NCBI GenBank assembly: GCA_028285245.1
Contig: JANQPY010000006.1
Location: 1-64,000, forward strand
From: Gammaproteobacteria bacterium
GTDB taxonomy: Bacteria > Pseudomonadota > Gammaproteobacteria > Steroidobacterales > GCA-2729495
DNA length: 64,000 nt
Direction of reading: 5' to 3'
A model generated the notes under the pieces. It searched no databases, was not told where the DNA came from, and worked only from the letters and a program-made list of their open reading frames with translations. The position numbers and the translations under genes were made by a program. Positions 23,005 to 31,206 of the stretch are shown one piece after another; within the stretch, counting starts at the first letter, position 1, and each line of letters starts with the position of its first letter.

Positions 23005-23724
23005 TTACAGCTTCGCCTGAAAACTCTCCCGGTTCTTCGTCACCCAGGCAGCTGTATATATAAGGAGGCCGCTGATAATCGGTTCGCCTATATTGCTGAA
23101 GATGCCGCCCGTGGCGCTGTAGGGAATGGCAAACAAGCCCAGCACCAGCACCGAGCCTAAGAACAGCCATTTGAAGCCCACCTTCCACCACAGATACGCA
23201 CCAAACAGAATCTGCAGGTTGCTTAAGGTGAGCGCCGGTATCGGTGGGATGCCCTGGCCCGAGCCCACAATCGCATCCGGCCCGCAGGCGGTGTAGTCAC
23301 GAATCGAAGTGGTGTAGCGCAGCGTGTCGGCAAAGCAGGAGGGGTAGAACGTCGACTGCTTGAACAGATACAGATCGTGCAGTGCGAAGTAAGTCGCCAG
23401 CGTGGCGAACGCCGCCATGAATGCCCAGGGTTGCGCCCACTTGAAGCCCGCGTGCCTCGCAATCGCGCCCACCGCCACGATCGCGAAGGGCAGGAATGTA
23501 TAGTGCGCCAGAAAGCGGTAGGTGTTCAGATCAATCAGTAGCTGGCCTTCGCCCAGCGTGCTGCCTATACCAATCACAAAGTTGTCGTACCACAGCAGCC
23601 CAAAGGGCACCGTCGCCAGCCACTGACCCTGGCTGGGGTATTGCCGGTACAGCCGCAGGGCCCAGACCAGCACGGCAAAGTCGACAACCGCGACAACCAG
23701 AAAAGCGATCGATAGAAGGCCCAT
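23005..23724 (-). CDS. Multi-pass membrane protein, unknown
   Basis: About 239 residues starting at the ATG at 23724, with GGGGGA close upstream; a TTG four codons earlier is less likely. Roughly seven hydrophobic helices span the protein. Loop features include TVPFGLLWYDNFVIGIGS near residue 44, ALHDLYLFKQSTFYPSC and DYTACGPDAIVG. The Trp/His/Asp placement recalls carotenoid- or retinal-like membrane protein families, but I cannot assign one. It is not closely coupled to its neighbours. Confidence 0.6.
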   Translation of the reverse strand: MGLLSIAFLVVAVVDFAVLVWALRLYRQYPSQGQWLATVPFGLLWYDNFVIGIGSTLGEGQLLIDLNTYRFLAHYTFLPFAIVAVGAIARHAGFKWAQPWAFMAAFATLATYFALHDLYLFKQSTFYPSCFADTLRYTTSIRDYTACGPDAIVGSGQGIPPIPALTLSNLQILFGAYLWWKVGFKWLFLGSVLVLGLFAIPYSATGGIFSNIGEPIISGLLIYTAAWVTKNRESFQAKL

Positions 23725-23816
23725 CACATCCCCCAATATTTTTTGGCCAGTGTACTGGTGTTCGTGCTGAGTGCCGGGGCGGTTTCGGTGCGCGCCCGGC
23801 GATGTTCGTTACCGCG

Positions 23817-24914
23817 TCAGGGCCCCTGGCGGCTCCAGGTCTCCAGATCTTCCTCGGCCAGCTCGATGAGCATGTCCGTGCGCCGGGCATGGGCAAGCTC
23901 CGGGTGATCCAGGTGGTAGTCGGCAATGAACTCCCGATCCCGCCCGGTTGGGCCTTTGGAGCCCCTGATGCCGGTGATCACCAGCAACGAGGTGCGATCG
24001 CCCTTACGGAACACAAAGGCGCGATCGCCCAGTTCGTTACGCGTTTCCGTTAGTTGCGCGCCGCCCGATGCAAAAGTCGCATTGAACTCAACCTGCATTG
24101 GTTCGAGTTTATCCACGTCGAACATGTCGGCGAGCATGAACTTGTACACATAGCCGACCTGGCCGACCTGACCACTAGCGCCTGAGTAGATGCACTGGCT
24201 TTGCAGTTCCGGGATGTGCTCATTGGCCGCGCTGGGCTTCACTTCGGTGACGTTCAGCAGGCCGCGGGCTTTGGCCTCGGTGAGGTAGGGCGAAGCACAG
24301 GCCAGCGGCACCTCGGGAAACTGTGGATCCGCTGTTTGGCCCGCACCGGCCTGCGCCACAACCGTGCCCGGCTCGTAGTAGAGCATGTACTCCATATTGA
24401 CCAGCATCTCGCCCTGGTAGCTGCACTTGTGCACCTCGCTGAAGATCAGGCGCGAGTCGACCGACCGGAAAGGGCGAAACGTCGGAAAGAAAATACGCCC
24501 GCTGGTCTCCGGCAATGGCAGCCGGTACTGGAAGGACTGACCGCGGCCCATCGGATCCCGTCGTTCTGCCGTGCAGTCAATGGTGTTGCCGGGCGACGCG
24601 CCCCGGTAGTCGAAGGCATAGCCAAACCGCGTGCACGGCGCGCGTGAACCGTCGGTGAGCTCGCAGGAATCTTCGCCCGCCACGAGTACCTTCACGTCCG
24701 CATCACAGACTGCTTCTGCATCCTCGCTGGAGAGACACAACGTGCCGGAGCGCAGGTTCTCAAGCTGCAGATCGATGCCATCCGGTTCGAAGTAGAAAAC
24801 GCCGGGTTGCACCGCGGTGCCGGCAGCGGCAACAACGGCGGTGAGCATCGAGGCGGCAAACAGACCGCCCGCAAGGAGCTGAGTGGCGTGGCGATGGAGC
24901 TGTGCAATACGCAT
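23817..24914 (-). CDS. Secreted protein of unknown function
   Basis: About 365 residues from the ATG at 24914 (MRIAQLHRH). The signal peptide is residues 1-31, ending VVAAAG. The body has many cysteines (for example LCLSSEDAEAVCD, GEDSCELTDGSRAPC and IDCTAERRD) consistent with disulfide bonds in the periplasm. No catalytic motif is recognised. It is divergent from the CpeT-like gene at 25051. The 80-bp gap to the membrane protein gene downstream leaves room for a shared transcript. Confidence 0.62.
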   Translation of the reverse strand: MRIAQLHRHATQLLAGGLFAASMLTAVVAAAGTAVQPGVFYFEPDGIDLQLENLRSGTLCLSSEDAEAVCDADVKVLVAGEDSCELTDGSRAPCTRFGYAFDYRGASPGNTIDCTAERRDPMGRGQSFQYRLPLPETSGRIFFPTFRPFRSVDSRLIFSEVHKCSYQGEMLVNMEYMLYYEPGTVVAQAGAGQTADPQFPEVPLACASPYLTEAKARGLLNVTEVKPSAANEHIPELQSQCIYSGASGQVGQVGYVYKFMLADMFDVDKLEPMQVEFNATFASGGAQLTETRNELGDRAFVFRKGDRTSLLVITGIRGSKGPTGRDREFIADYHLDHPELAHARRTDMLIELAEEDLETWSRQGP

Positions 24915-25050
24915 GGAGTGAGACGCCTCCGCGTGATGATGCTGGCGTATTGGCAGCCTACAAGCCGGGGCAGTTGAGTCAAGCCGGAGGCAGAATCCCA
25001 AGGGTGCCAGCCGGGGCTCGTGGCGCTAGGATAGAACGCACCTCCGGTTC

Positions 25051-25722
25051 ATGTTCGACGTCATGCCCGATCTTCGACCACTGCGTATCGCTTGCTTGCT
25101 GCTGGTATCGCTGAAGAGCGGCTTGGTATGCGCAGCGGGCCACCAGGATCCTGCCAGCCTGCTGCTCGGCGAATACACCAATCGGGCGCAGGTGGATGCA
25201 TTGCCCGATGGTTTCAGCCAGGAGCCTGCAAGAACCGGCGCGTGGCTGGATTTTCAAGCGGCGGGTTTTCATCGTCTTGCCAACACCGCGCTTGAAGGCG
25301 AGGTGGTCTACCTGCAATGGCACAGTGCCGACGAGACGATTTCCCGCCAGCGACTATGGGTGTTCCGTCCGGTAGATGATGAAACCGTCGAGATGGATTT
25401 CTACGCGTTTCGCGAAGCGGAGGCCTGGGCGGACCTGCATACAGACGGTCAGCGCCAGGCTGAACTCAACACCGAAGCACTCGTTAGCTATCCCGCCGGC
25501 TGCACCGTCACGTTCCGGCGCGTGCCTGACGGCTGGGCCGGCCTGTTGAACCCCGAGACCTGTTCCATCGTTACTCAGCAGTCGAAACGCGACATGACCC
25601 TCGAAGCCTGGATCGTCATCACCGCCGATGAAGTCTGGTACCGGGAACGCGGCCAGTTTCCCGATGGCCAGTTCGCCTTTGTGGTGCCGGGGGAGGGGCA
25701 CTATGAGTTCCGCAAGCCATAA
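25051..25722 (+). CDS. CpcT/CpeT-like family protein, secreted
   Basis: A 223-residue protein with a signal peptide (about residues 8-28, ending GLVCAAG). The order LLLGEYTNRAQ (residue 37 on), LQWH, ISRQRLWVFRP, EMDFYAFRE, PAGCTVTFRR and GLLNPETCSI follows the CpeT/CpcT chromophore-lyase family fold. In cyanobacteria these attach bilins to phycobiliproteins. Exported proteobacterial members without phycobilisomes must do something else, perhaps binding a hydrophobic ligand in the barrel. It is monocistronic by appearance. Confidence 0.72.
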   Translation: MFDVMPDLRPLRIACLLLVSLKSGLVCAAGHQDPASLLLGEYTNRAQVDALPDGFSQEPARTGAWLDFQAAGFHRLANTALEGEVVYLQWHSADETISRQRLWVFRPVDDETVEMDFYAFREAEAWADLHTDGQRQAELNTEALVSYPAGCTVTFRRVPDGWAGLLNPETCSIVTQQSKRDMTLEAWIVITADEVWYRERGQFPDGQFAFVVPGEGHYEFRKP

Positions 25723-25881
25723 GTAAAACGGGGCCTTCCAACGCAGGATCCGCTCGGCTTTGAGGCACCAATGGGCCTGTGCCGCCCTACTAGCACTAGA
25801 TTTTTGCCAAGACCCTGCACATTGGGTTTAATGGCATGCAATCCGCTCCACTCCAGCCGCCGCCAATAAGAAAAAGAAGGC

Positions 25882-26811
25882 ATGGAGAGTCAAACAACTC
25901 AAGTCTTTGAGGCCAATGTTCATCGAATTCTCGACGGTGACACCGTTGACGTGCGCACGCGCAGAGCCATTCTTCGCATTCGGTTACAAGGCATCGATTG
26001 TCCAGAGGAAGACCAGCCGTGGGGTGATATTGCGACCGCCGGCCTAATCAAGATGATTGGTGGTCGCAAGATTCGGCTGGAGACGCGAGGGCACGACAAG
26101 CATGGTCGTGATCTGGGCACTATCTTTGTGCAGGACAGCGATTCGCGCGAATGGGTCAATGTGAATGCGCGGATGGTGATGTTGGGGCACGCTTGGGTGT
26201 ATCGCCAATACTGCGACGAACTGCCGCGCCAACGGGCAGGCGAGCTGTTTCGGATGGAGCGTTGGGCACGCTCGCGCAAGGTGGGTCTCTGGGGCACACA
26301 CGACCCAATCGCGCCATGGCAGTGGCGCCATGATGAGGTGCCGATTCTCCTGCCAGCGCTTGAAACCGAGCTCGTCAACGACCGGCTTAGGTTGGCTGCC
26401 AGTGTCCAAACAGATAGTGATGGAGGCGCCTCTGCCTCCCGCGCCACACGGGGTTTCGGTTCTAAACGTCCAGTCACTTTATTTGCGGTGTTGCTGGCGG
26501 TCGGCTTTATCGGCATTGGATTGTGGTCTCGCTACGGACAAGATATCGACGTCTTGAGCGGCGAGTGGCCTGGGTTCCCGACTCCGGCCGCACTGGTGTC
26601 TGCCATCACGGGCGATTCCGCTCAGCCGAAATGCCGCATCAAGGGCAATATCAACTGGCGGGGTGAACGCGTCTATCATGTGCCGGGCACGTCCTTCTAC
26701 GACACAGCGGCAATAAACACCTCAAACGGTGAGCGCTGGTTCTGTTCTGAGGAAGAAGCGGTCGCTGCAGGCTGGCGCGCGCCGGAGACGCAAGCGAGCA
26801 CAAGCCCATGA
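25882..26811 (+). CDS. Thermonuclease-like protein with transmembrane helix and C-terminal sunset-type domain
   Basis: A 309-residue protein. Residues 8-155 form a staphylococcal-nuclease (OB-fold) domain with RILDGDTVDV, IRLQGIDCPEEDQ, HGRDLGTIF and GHAWVYRQYC; the catalytic Asp and Arg positions look conserved. A single membrane helix spans about residues 199-217. The C-terminus (residues 250-300) carries CRIKGNINW, RVYHVPGTSFYDT and GERWFCSEEEAVAAGW, the small Cys-containing domain often fused to such nucleases. It probably cleaves nucleic acid at the membrane. It overlaps the next gene by 4 bp (ATGA). Confidence 0.83.
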   Translation: MESQTTQVFEANVHRILDGDTVDVRTRRAILRIRLQGIDCPEEDQPWGDIATAGLIKMIGGRKIRLETRGHDKHGRDLGTIFVQDSDSREWVNVNARMVMLGHAWVYRQYCDELPRQRAGELFRMERWARSRKVGLWGTHDPIAPWQWRHDEVPILLPALETELVNDRLRLAASVQTDSDGGASASRATRGFGSKRPVTLFAVLLAVGFIGIGLWSRYGQDIDVLSGEWPGFPTPAALVSAITGDSAQPKCRIKGNINWRGERVYHVPGTSFYDTAAINTSNGERWFCSEEEAVAAGWRAPETQASTSP

Positions 26812-27146
26812 CGCGTGTGCGATCACTTTTGATGGCCATTGTTGGACAGCTATTGTTGTCCGCTGGCGCTCAAGCTCACGGCGGCGGTCTCGATAGCTAC
26901 GGTTGCCACAACGACCAATCGAGGGAACATTACCACTGTCATCGTGGCGTTCTTTCGGGGCTGGATTTTCCCGATAAAGCGGCCATGCTTGAGAACCTCC
27001 GCGAGCTGCAAGCTGCAGGTGATAAGGAGCCGGCGCCGAGGTCCGTCGAGCAACGCCTAAAGGAACTCCAGCGACTGCTAGATCAGAACTTGATCACAGA
27101 AGACCAGTACAAAGAGCGGCAAGAGGAGATTCTTAAGGACCTATAG
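26808..27146 (+). CDS. YHYH-motif secreted protein with SHOCT-like tail
   Basis: A 112-residue protein with a signal peptide (residues 1-23). The motif YGCHNDQSREHYHCHRG (about residues 31-47) is the YHYH-type His/Cys cluster, a likely metal site. A coiled charged tail, LQRLLDQNLITEDQYKERQ, resembles SHOCT oligomerisation motifs. It is coupled to the nuclease gene by a 4-bp overlap. YHYH proteins commonly sit beside SNase-like genes, suggesting they act together, but no biochemical role is established here. Confidence 0.7.
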   Translation: MTRVRSLLMAIVGQLLLSAGAQAHGGGLDSYGCHNDQSREHYHCHRGVLSGLDFPDKAAMLENLRELQAAGDKEPAPRSVEQRLKELQRLLDQNLITEDQYKERQEEILKDL

Positions 27147-27171
27147 GCTTTGTCACCACGGCCCAAACTAT

Positions 27172-27576
27172 ATGAAAACAGGCAACATTCTATTCGTGCT
27201 GATCGTGCTGGGGTACTTCGCTCTGGAAGCCTACGTCGCCAGCCGCGTGGCCTATCGCATGGAACCGGACTACATCTTTAGCGAGTACGTAACGGCAGCG
27301 CGGGCCGTTGAGCTTTGTGGGTCGCTAAAGCCCGTGGACGCAGAGAACTTCCAGGCCAACTACAACTACGTGAAGCAACGCGCCATCGACGCAGAAGAAC
27401 AACCAACCGAATCTTCTGAGTCGACCGGGCCGAGTTCGCTCGAGCAGGAGGCGGCCGGACGACGCGAGGTTGAAGCACTGGTCGACGAACTCGGTTGCAA
27501 AGACATAGAACTCTTCAAGCTGCGCAAGCGTTACGAGAATCTTGCGCGGCAGAACCTGCCAACACCGAAACGTTGA
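27172..27576 (+). CDS. Small membrane-anchored protein, unknown
   Basis: A 134-residue protein with one N-terminal membrane helix (residues 5-24) and a charged periplasmic or cytoplasmic part. That part includes two Cys (ELCGSLKP near residue 48 and DELGCKDIEL near residue 110) and a helical C-terminus. It lies 25 bp behind the YHYH gene on the same strand and so is probably the third gene of the nuclease operon. No family is recognised. Confidence 0.55.
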   Translation: MKTGNILFVLIVLGYFALEAYVASRVAYRMEPDYIFSEYVTAARAVELCGSLKPVDAENFQANYNYVKQRAIDAEEQPTESSESTGPSSLEQEAAGRREVEALVDELGCKDIELFKLRKRYENLARQNLPTPKR

Positions 27577-27684
27577 GGCGCGACCTGGTTCCGCTTGGTG
27601 GGCGTCGCGTGCAGCGGCAGGCTGTGGAAACCCATCGTCCGATTTCATTGTCCTAGAATGATTCGATCAACCGGAGTCGCTGCC

Positions 27685-28716
27685 ATGACCTACACGCTCA
27701 ATCGCCGTTCTATGCTCCAGGCCAGCATGGCTGCCGCCGTTGCCACCTCGCTCCCACGCACGCTGTTTGCCAACGGCATCGCCTTTGCCGACATCCCGCG
27801 CAGCGACTTCGGCTTTGCCACTACCTGCGACGAAGTGGTGGCCGGCCATGACCTATCGGGCAAGGTCATTTTGGTAACCGGCTGCAACTCCGGATTGGGT
27901 TATGACTCCTTGCGTTCGCTGGCAGCGGCTGGCGCTCACGTAATTGGTGCGGCTCGCACCATGGAAAAGGCCGAGAAAGCCTGCGCCTCGGTTGCGGCCA
28001 AGACCACGCCGGTGGTGTGCGAGCTCACCGACATGGATTCCGTCGCGCAGTGTGCACAAGACGTGCAGTCACTGGGCAAACCCCTTGATGTGTTGATGTG
28101 CAATGCCGGCATCATGGCCCTGCCGAAGCTCGAGCAGGTGGATGTGAACGGCGTTATGCTCGAGAAGCAGTTCGTCGTGAATCACCTCGGCCATCATCTA
28201 TTGACGCGGCTGTTAATGAATCAGGTGCTTGCAGCACCCGCCGGGCGCGTTGTGACCGTTTCCAGCAGCGGCCATGCGCTGGCGCCCAAAGGAGGCATCC
28301 TGTTCGACAACCTGTCGGGCGATGATGGCTATCAGGCCTTCAAGGCCTACGGGCAGAGCAAGCTCGCGAATATTTTGATGACCAATGAACTCACGGCGCG
28401 CTATGCCGGCGGAGAATCCAGGTTCACCGCCAACGCGACCCACCCCGGTCTTGTAGCCACCAACCTCGGCCGTTACATGCGCCGCGGTAAACCCCGCGAT
28501 CCCGATGCACCACTGCGCGAGGGAATGAAAACTTCTCCCCAGGGCGCCGCCACCCAGGTTTATGTCTCCATCGATCCGCGCCTGGACGGTGTAAGCGGCT
28601 ACTACTTCGGCGACTGCAACCCGGAAGAAACCAAAGGCGAATACGCCACGGATCCCGCATTAGCCAAGCGCTTGTGGGAGGTTTCGGATGAGTTGGTGGG
28701 GGCTTGGTTGGGGTGA
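27685..28716 (+). CDS. Tat-type short-chain dehydrogenase/reductase
   Basis: A 343-residue protein starting at the ATG at 27685. A twin-arginine-like leader (NRRSMLQASMAAAVATSL) suggests export in folded form, unusual for an SDR. The Rossmann motif is TGCNSGLG (near residue 72), NAG appears in LMCNAGIMALP, and the catalytic Tyr-Lys lies in YGQSKLAN, as in retinol-dehydrogenase/protochlorophyllide-reductase-like SDRs. The substrate is unknown. It lies between the nuclease operon and the restriction module and appears to be transcribed alone. Confidence 0.82.
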   Translation: MTYTLNRRSMLQASMAAAVATSLPRTLFANGIAFADIPRSDFGFATTCDEVVAGHDLSGKVILVTGCNSGLGYDSLRSLAAAGAHVIGAARTMEKAEKACASVAAKTTPVVCELTDMDSVAQCAQDVQSLGKPLDVLMCNAGIMALPKLEQVDVNGVMLEKQFVVNHLGHHLLTRLLMNQVLAAPAGRVVTVSSSGHALAPKGGILFDNLSGDDGYQAFKAYGQSKLANILMTNELTARYAGGESRFTANATHPGLVATNLGRYMRRGKPRDPDAPLREGMKTSPQGAATQVYVSIDPRLDGVSGYYFGDCNPEETKGEYATDPALAKRLWEVSDELVGAWLG

Positions 28717-28832
28717 CTTTCCGCCAGTGACTGCTCTTGCGCGTGCCGGTGAGAAAAATGTGAGCTCGTGATCCACAGATCCTGGCCGTGGACGATCACC
28801 CTTGCTCCGGTTGGGGACCGCATCGTGTGTGG

Positions 28833-28857
28833 CGCATATCCCAAAATGGGATATGCG
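28833..28857. promoter_or_regulatory. Operator-like palindrome of the XRE/SRA-HNH module
   Basis: CGCATATCCCA-AAA-TGGGATATGCG has perfect 11-bp arms with a 3-bp centre and ends 26 bp before the XRE start. It is a strong candidate binding site for the encoded XRE protein, as in controller-protein circuits of restriction systems. Confidence 0.65.
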
Positions 28858-28883
28858 GTTTGAGGATCTAGCATCCTGGAGAG

Positions 28884-29123
28884 ATGCGACAGTCCTCAAC
28901 TACTTTCCGGCGACAAGCGTTACTAGATCTTCTGCGTGAAATCCGTGAGCAAGCGGGGTTACGGCAGACCGATGTCGCGTCGAGTATCGGTAAGCCGCAG
29001 TCTTTCGTTAGCAAGTACGAGTCAGGTGAGCGCCGCGTCGACCTGCTTGAGCTGGAGCAAATCTGCGACGCCTGCGACGTAAATCTCAGTGGCTTCGTAG
29101 AACGGTATATGGCCAAGCGATAG
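28884..29123 (+). CDS. XRE-family controller-like regulator
   Basis: A 79-residue protein consisting of one helix-turn-helix domain: LREIREQAGLRQTDVASSIG (residues 16-35), then KPQSFVSKYESGERRVDLLELEQIC. The size and position match restriction controller (C) proteins. GGAGAG precedes the ATG, a 25-bp palindrome lies upstream, and the SRA-HNH nuclease gene follows after 5 bp. It probably times or limits nuclease expression. Confidence 0.82.
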   Translation: MRQSSTTFRRQALLDLLREIREQAGLRQTDVASSIGKPQSFVSKYESGERRVDLLELEQICDACDVNLSGFVERYMAKR

Positions 29124-29128
29124 TCGAG

Positions 29129-29848
29129 ATGTCGAATCGTCAGGCCGGACAGTCGCGCGTGAACGATGTCATCTCCTATCTGGAGATGTGCGTGCGTGAA
29201 GGTGAGTCTTCATTGCAAAGGGGAATGAACTTTCGGCTGAGACCCGATCACTCGGTGTTGCTTATGTCGATACAGGCCAATTCGCCCTACGCCGATCGGC
29301 TCGAAGACGATGGCGCAACTCTAATCTACGAAGGGCACGATGTTCCGAAGTCCGACGAGTACCCAATTCCCAAATCGGTTGACCAGCCTATGCACTTGCC
29401 GTCTGGAAAGCTATCTCAGAACGGAAAGTTCTACGAGGCGGCCCAGGCTACGGCCGAACTTCAGGCACCGCCAGAGCGTGTGCGGGTATACGAGAAGTTG
29501 AAGAAGGGTATTTGGTCGTACAACGGAGTGTTCCATCTAGTCGATTCTTGGGTCGAGCCAGATGATTGTCGAAGGGTTTTCAAGTTTAAGCTTGTCGCGG
29601 TAGAGGGAGACGAGGACTTGGCGGTACCAGTTCGACGCGGTCAGCCTCATCGTCGCATTATTCCAACAGCGGTGAAGGTCGAGGTTTGGAACCGCGACAA
29701 GGGTAAGTGTGTACAGTGTGGTTCTACAGATGAACTGCATTTCGACCACGTTCTCCCGTATGCCAAGGGCGGAACATCCTTGACTGCTGAGAATGTCCAA
29801 TTGCTATGCGCACGCCACAATCTCAAAAAAAGAGATCGAATTCAGTAA
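29129..29848 (+). CDS. SRA-like-HNH endonuclease, probable modification-dependent (type IV) restriction enzyme
   Basis: A 239-residue protein. Residues 38-165 read like a SAD/SRA (YDG) domain: SVLLMSIQANSPYADRLEDD, LIYEGHD, DQPMHLPSGKLSQNGKFY, RVRVYEKLKKG, SYNGVFHLVDSW and VFKFKLVAVEGD. Residues 185-236 are an HNH nuclease: CVQC (Cys194, Cys197), LHFDHVLPYAKGG (His204, Asp206, His207), Asn222, Cys227 and His230. SRA-HNH fusions cut DNA carrying modified cytosine. No methyltransferase lies nearby, as expected for a type IV enzyme. By eye the gene is AT-richer than its surroundings, consistent with transfer. Confidence 0.8.
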   Translation: MSNRQAGQSRVNDVISYLEMCVREGESSLQRGMNFRLRPDHSVLLMSIQANSPYADRLEDDGATLIYEGHDVPKSDEYPIPKSVDQPMHLPSGKLSQNGKFYEAAQATAELQAPPERVRVYEKLKKGIWSYNGVFHLVDSWVEPDDCRRVFKFKLVAVEGDEDLAVPVRRGQPHRRIIPTAVKVEVWNRDKGKCVQCGSTDELHFDHVLPYAKGGTSLTAENVQLLCARHNLKKRDRIQ

Positions 29849-29879
29849 GCGTCCTCCGACGACGATATTTCGGATCCAT

Positions 29880-29957
29880 CTAAACGCCCCACATGCCGGC
29901 GGCTTCGTTCGGCGCCAGCGAGTACCGCTCGGTGGCCTTCAGCGGGTCGCCAGGGTC
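29880..29957 (-). pseudogene. Relic of a DUF457-type hydrolase gene (3' end only)
   Basis: Read on the minus strand this gives DPGDPLKATERYSLAPNEAA then GMWGV and a stop. It aligns with DPDDPLKVTDMRYSLVPNEATGMWSIW of the intact gene at 31207-32217 (DNA 31327-31402), with about three quarters of bases identical and one codon missing. Nothing recognisable continues upstream or downstream. It is a diverged scrap of a paralogue or earlier duplicate, left between the restriction module and the PiT gene. Confidence 0.75.
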
Positions 29958-30059
29958 TGGGGATAATTAGACTGCTGTTCCACGCAGACTTCTTCGGCTG
30001 AACTTACCAATGCCAGGCAGGTCTATTCCGGCACTGGTCCATCGGTAGGGGAATATCGT

Positions 30060-31169
30060 TTGACGCTGCTATTCATTGTGGCCGTCGGGCTGCTACTGGC
30101 ATTCGCGAATGGCGCCAACGACAATTTCAAGGGCGTTGCTACGCTATACGGCAGCGCTACGACGTCATATCGAACGGCGCTGACTTGGGCCACGGTTTGC
30201 ACGGCGCTGGGTTCTGTGGCCGCGATTGTGCTGGCGCAAAAACTGCTGGTGGCGTTCAGTGGCAAGGGGCTGGTTGCCGCGGAGATCGCGTCTGCCCCGG
30301 CATTCGCGGCGTCTGTAGCACTGGCGGCCGGTGTGACGGTGCTGCTGGCGACCCGCTTAAGTTTTCCTATCTCCACCACGCATGCGCTGATCGGCGCGCT
30401 GGTAGGTGCGGGGCTGGTCTCCAGTGCGGGTGATATCAACACCAGCACGCTGGCGCGCAGTTTCGTGCTACCCCTGTTGGTCAGCCCGTTTCTTGCCGTG
30501 GGATTAACTGCGCTGGTTTACCCGGTACTCCGGCGTATCCGCGAACGCGCGAACATCCATCATGAAACCTGTATCTGCATCGGCAAGCGCGTGGTGCATG
30601 CGGTGCCGGGGCATCTGTCCTCTGCGGAATCGCTGCAGATGCTCGAGTCGTACTCAGTGGATGTCGATTCCACGGCAAGCTGTCGGGTGCGTTATCGCGG
30701 CGAGGTGATCGGGGTTCGTGTCGCGTCATTGGTCGACGGTCTGCATTTTCTGTCTGCCGGCCTGGTTAGCTTCGCGCGCGGCTTGAACGACACGCCAAAG
30801 ATTGCGGCGCTGCTGTTGGTGGGTAGTTTTATTGCACCGGCCAATGCCTTGCTCTACGTGGGTGCAGCGATTGCGCTGGGTGGCTGGCTCGGCGCACGGC
30901 GCATCGCTGAAACCATGTCTCATCGCATTACCGATATGAATCCTGGCCAGGGCTTTACGGCCAATATCGTTACGGCCACACTGGTGATTGGTGCTTCCAA
31001 TATTGGTCTGCCGGTGTCGACAACACACGTCTCTTGCAGCTCACTGTTTGGCGTCGGTGCGGTCACAGGCCAGGCGCACTGGCAAATGATTCGGGAGATT
31101 CTGATGGCGTGGGTGCTGACGCTGCCCATCGCCGGTGTGCTGGGCGCGACGTTTGCGTTCTTGTTCTAA
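30060..31169 (+). CDS. PiT-family inorganic phosphate (or sulfate) permease
   Basis: A 369-residue multi-pass protein with the internal duplication of the PiT family: FANGANDNFKG near residue 15 with FPISTTHALIGALVG, and FARGLNDTPK near residue 238 with LPVSTTHVSCSSLFG. It is shorter than many PiT proteins but carries both signature repeats. The start appears to be TTG at 30060 (TTG ACG CTG) with AGGGGA upstream. No PhoU-like partner gene precedes it. It imports phosphate using the proton gradient; relatives can carry sulfate. Confidence 0.9.
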   Translation: MTLLFIVAVGLLLAFANGANDNFKGVATLYGSATTSYRTALTWATVCTALGSVAAIVLAQKLLVAFSGKGLVAAEIASAPAFAASVALAAGVTVLLATRLSFPISTTHALIGALVGAGLVSSAGDINTSTLARSFVLPLLVSPFLAVGLTALVYPVLRRIRERANIHHETCICIGKRVVHAVPGHLSSAESLQMLESYSVDVDSTASCRVRYRGEVIGVRVASLVDGLHFLSAGLVSFARGLNDTPKIAALLLVGSFIAPANALLYVGAAIALGGWLGARRIAETMSHRITDMNPGQGFTANIVTATLVIGASNIGLPVSTTHVSCSSLFGVGAVTGQAHWQMIREILMAWVLTLPIAGVLGATFAFLF

Positions 31170-31206
31170 AGGCGCGGCACGACGCTTTCGCTGACCAGCC
31201 GGTAAG

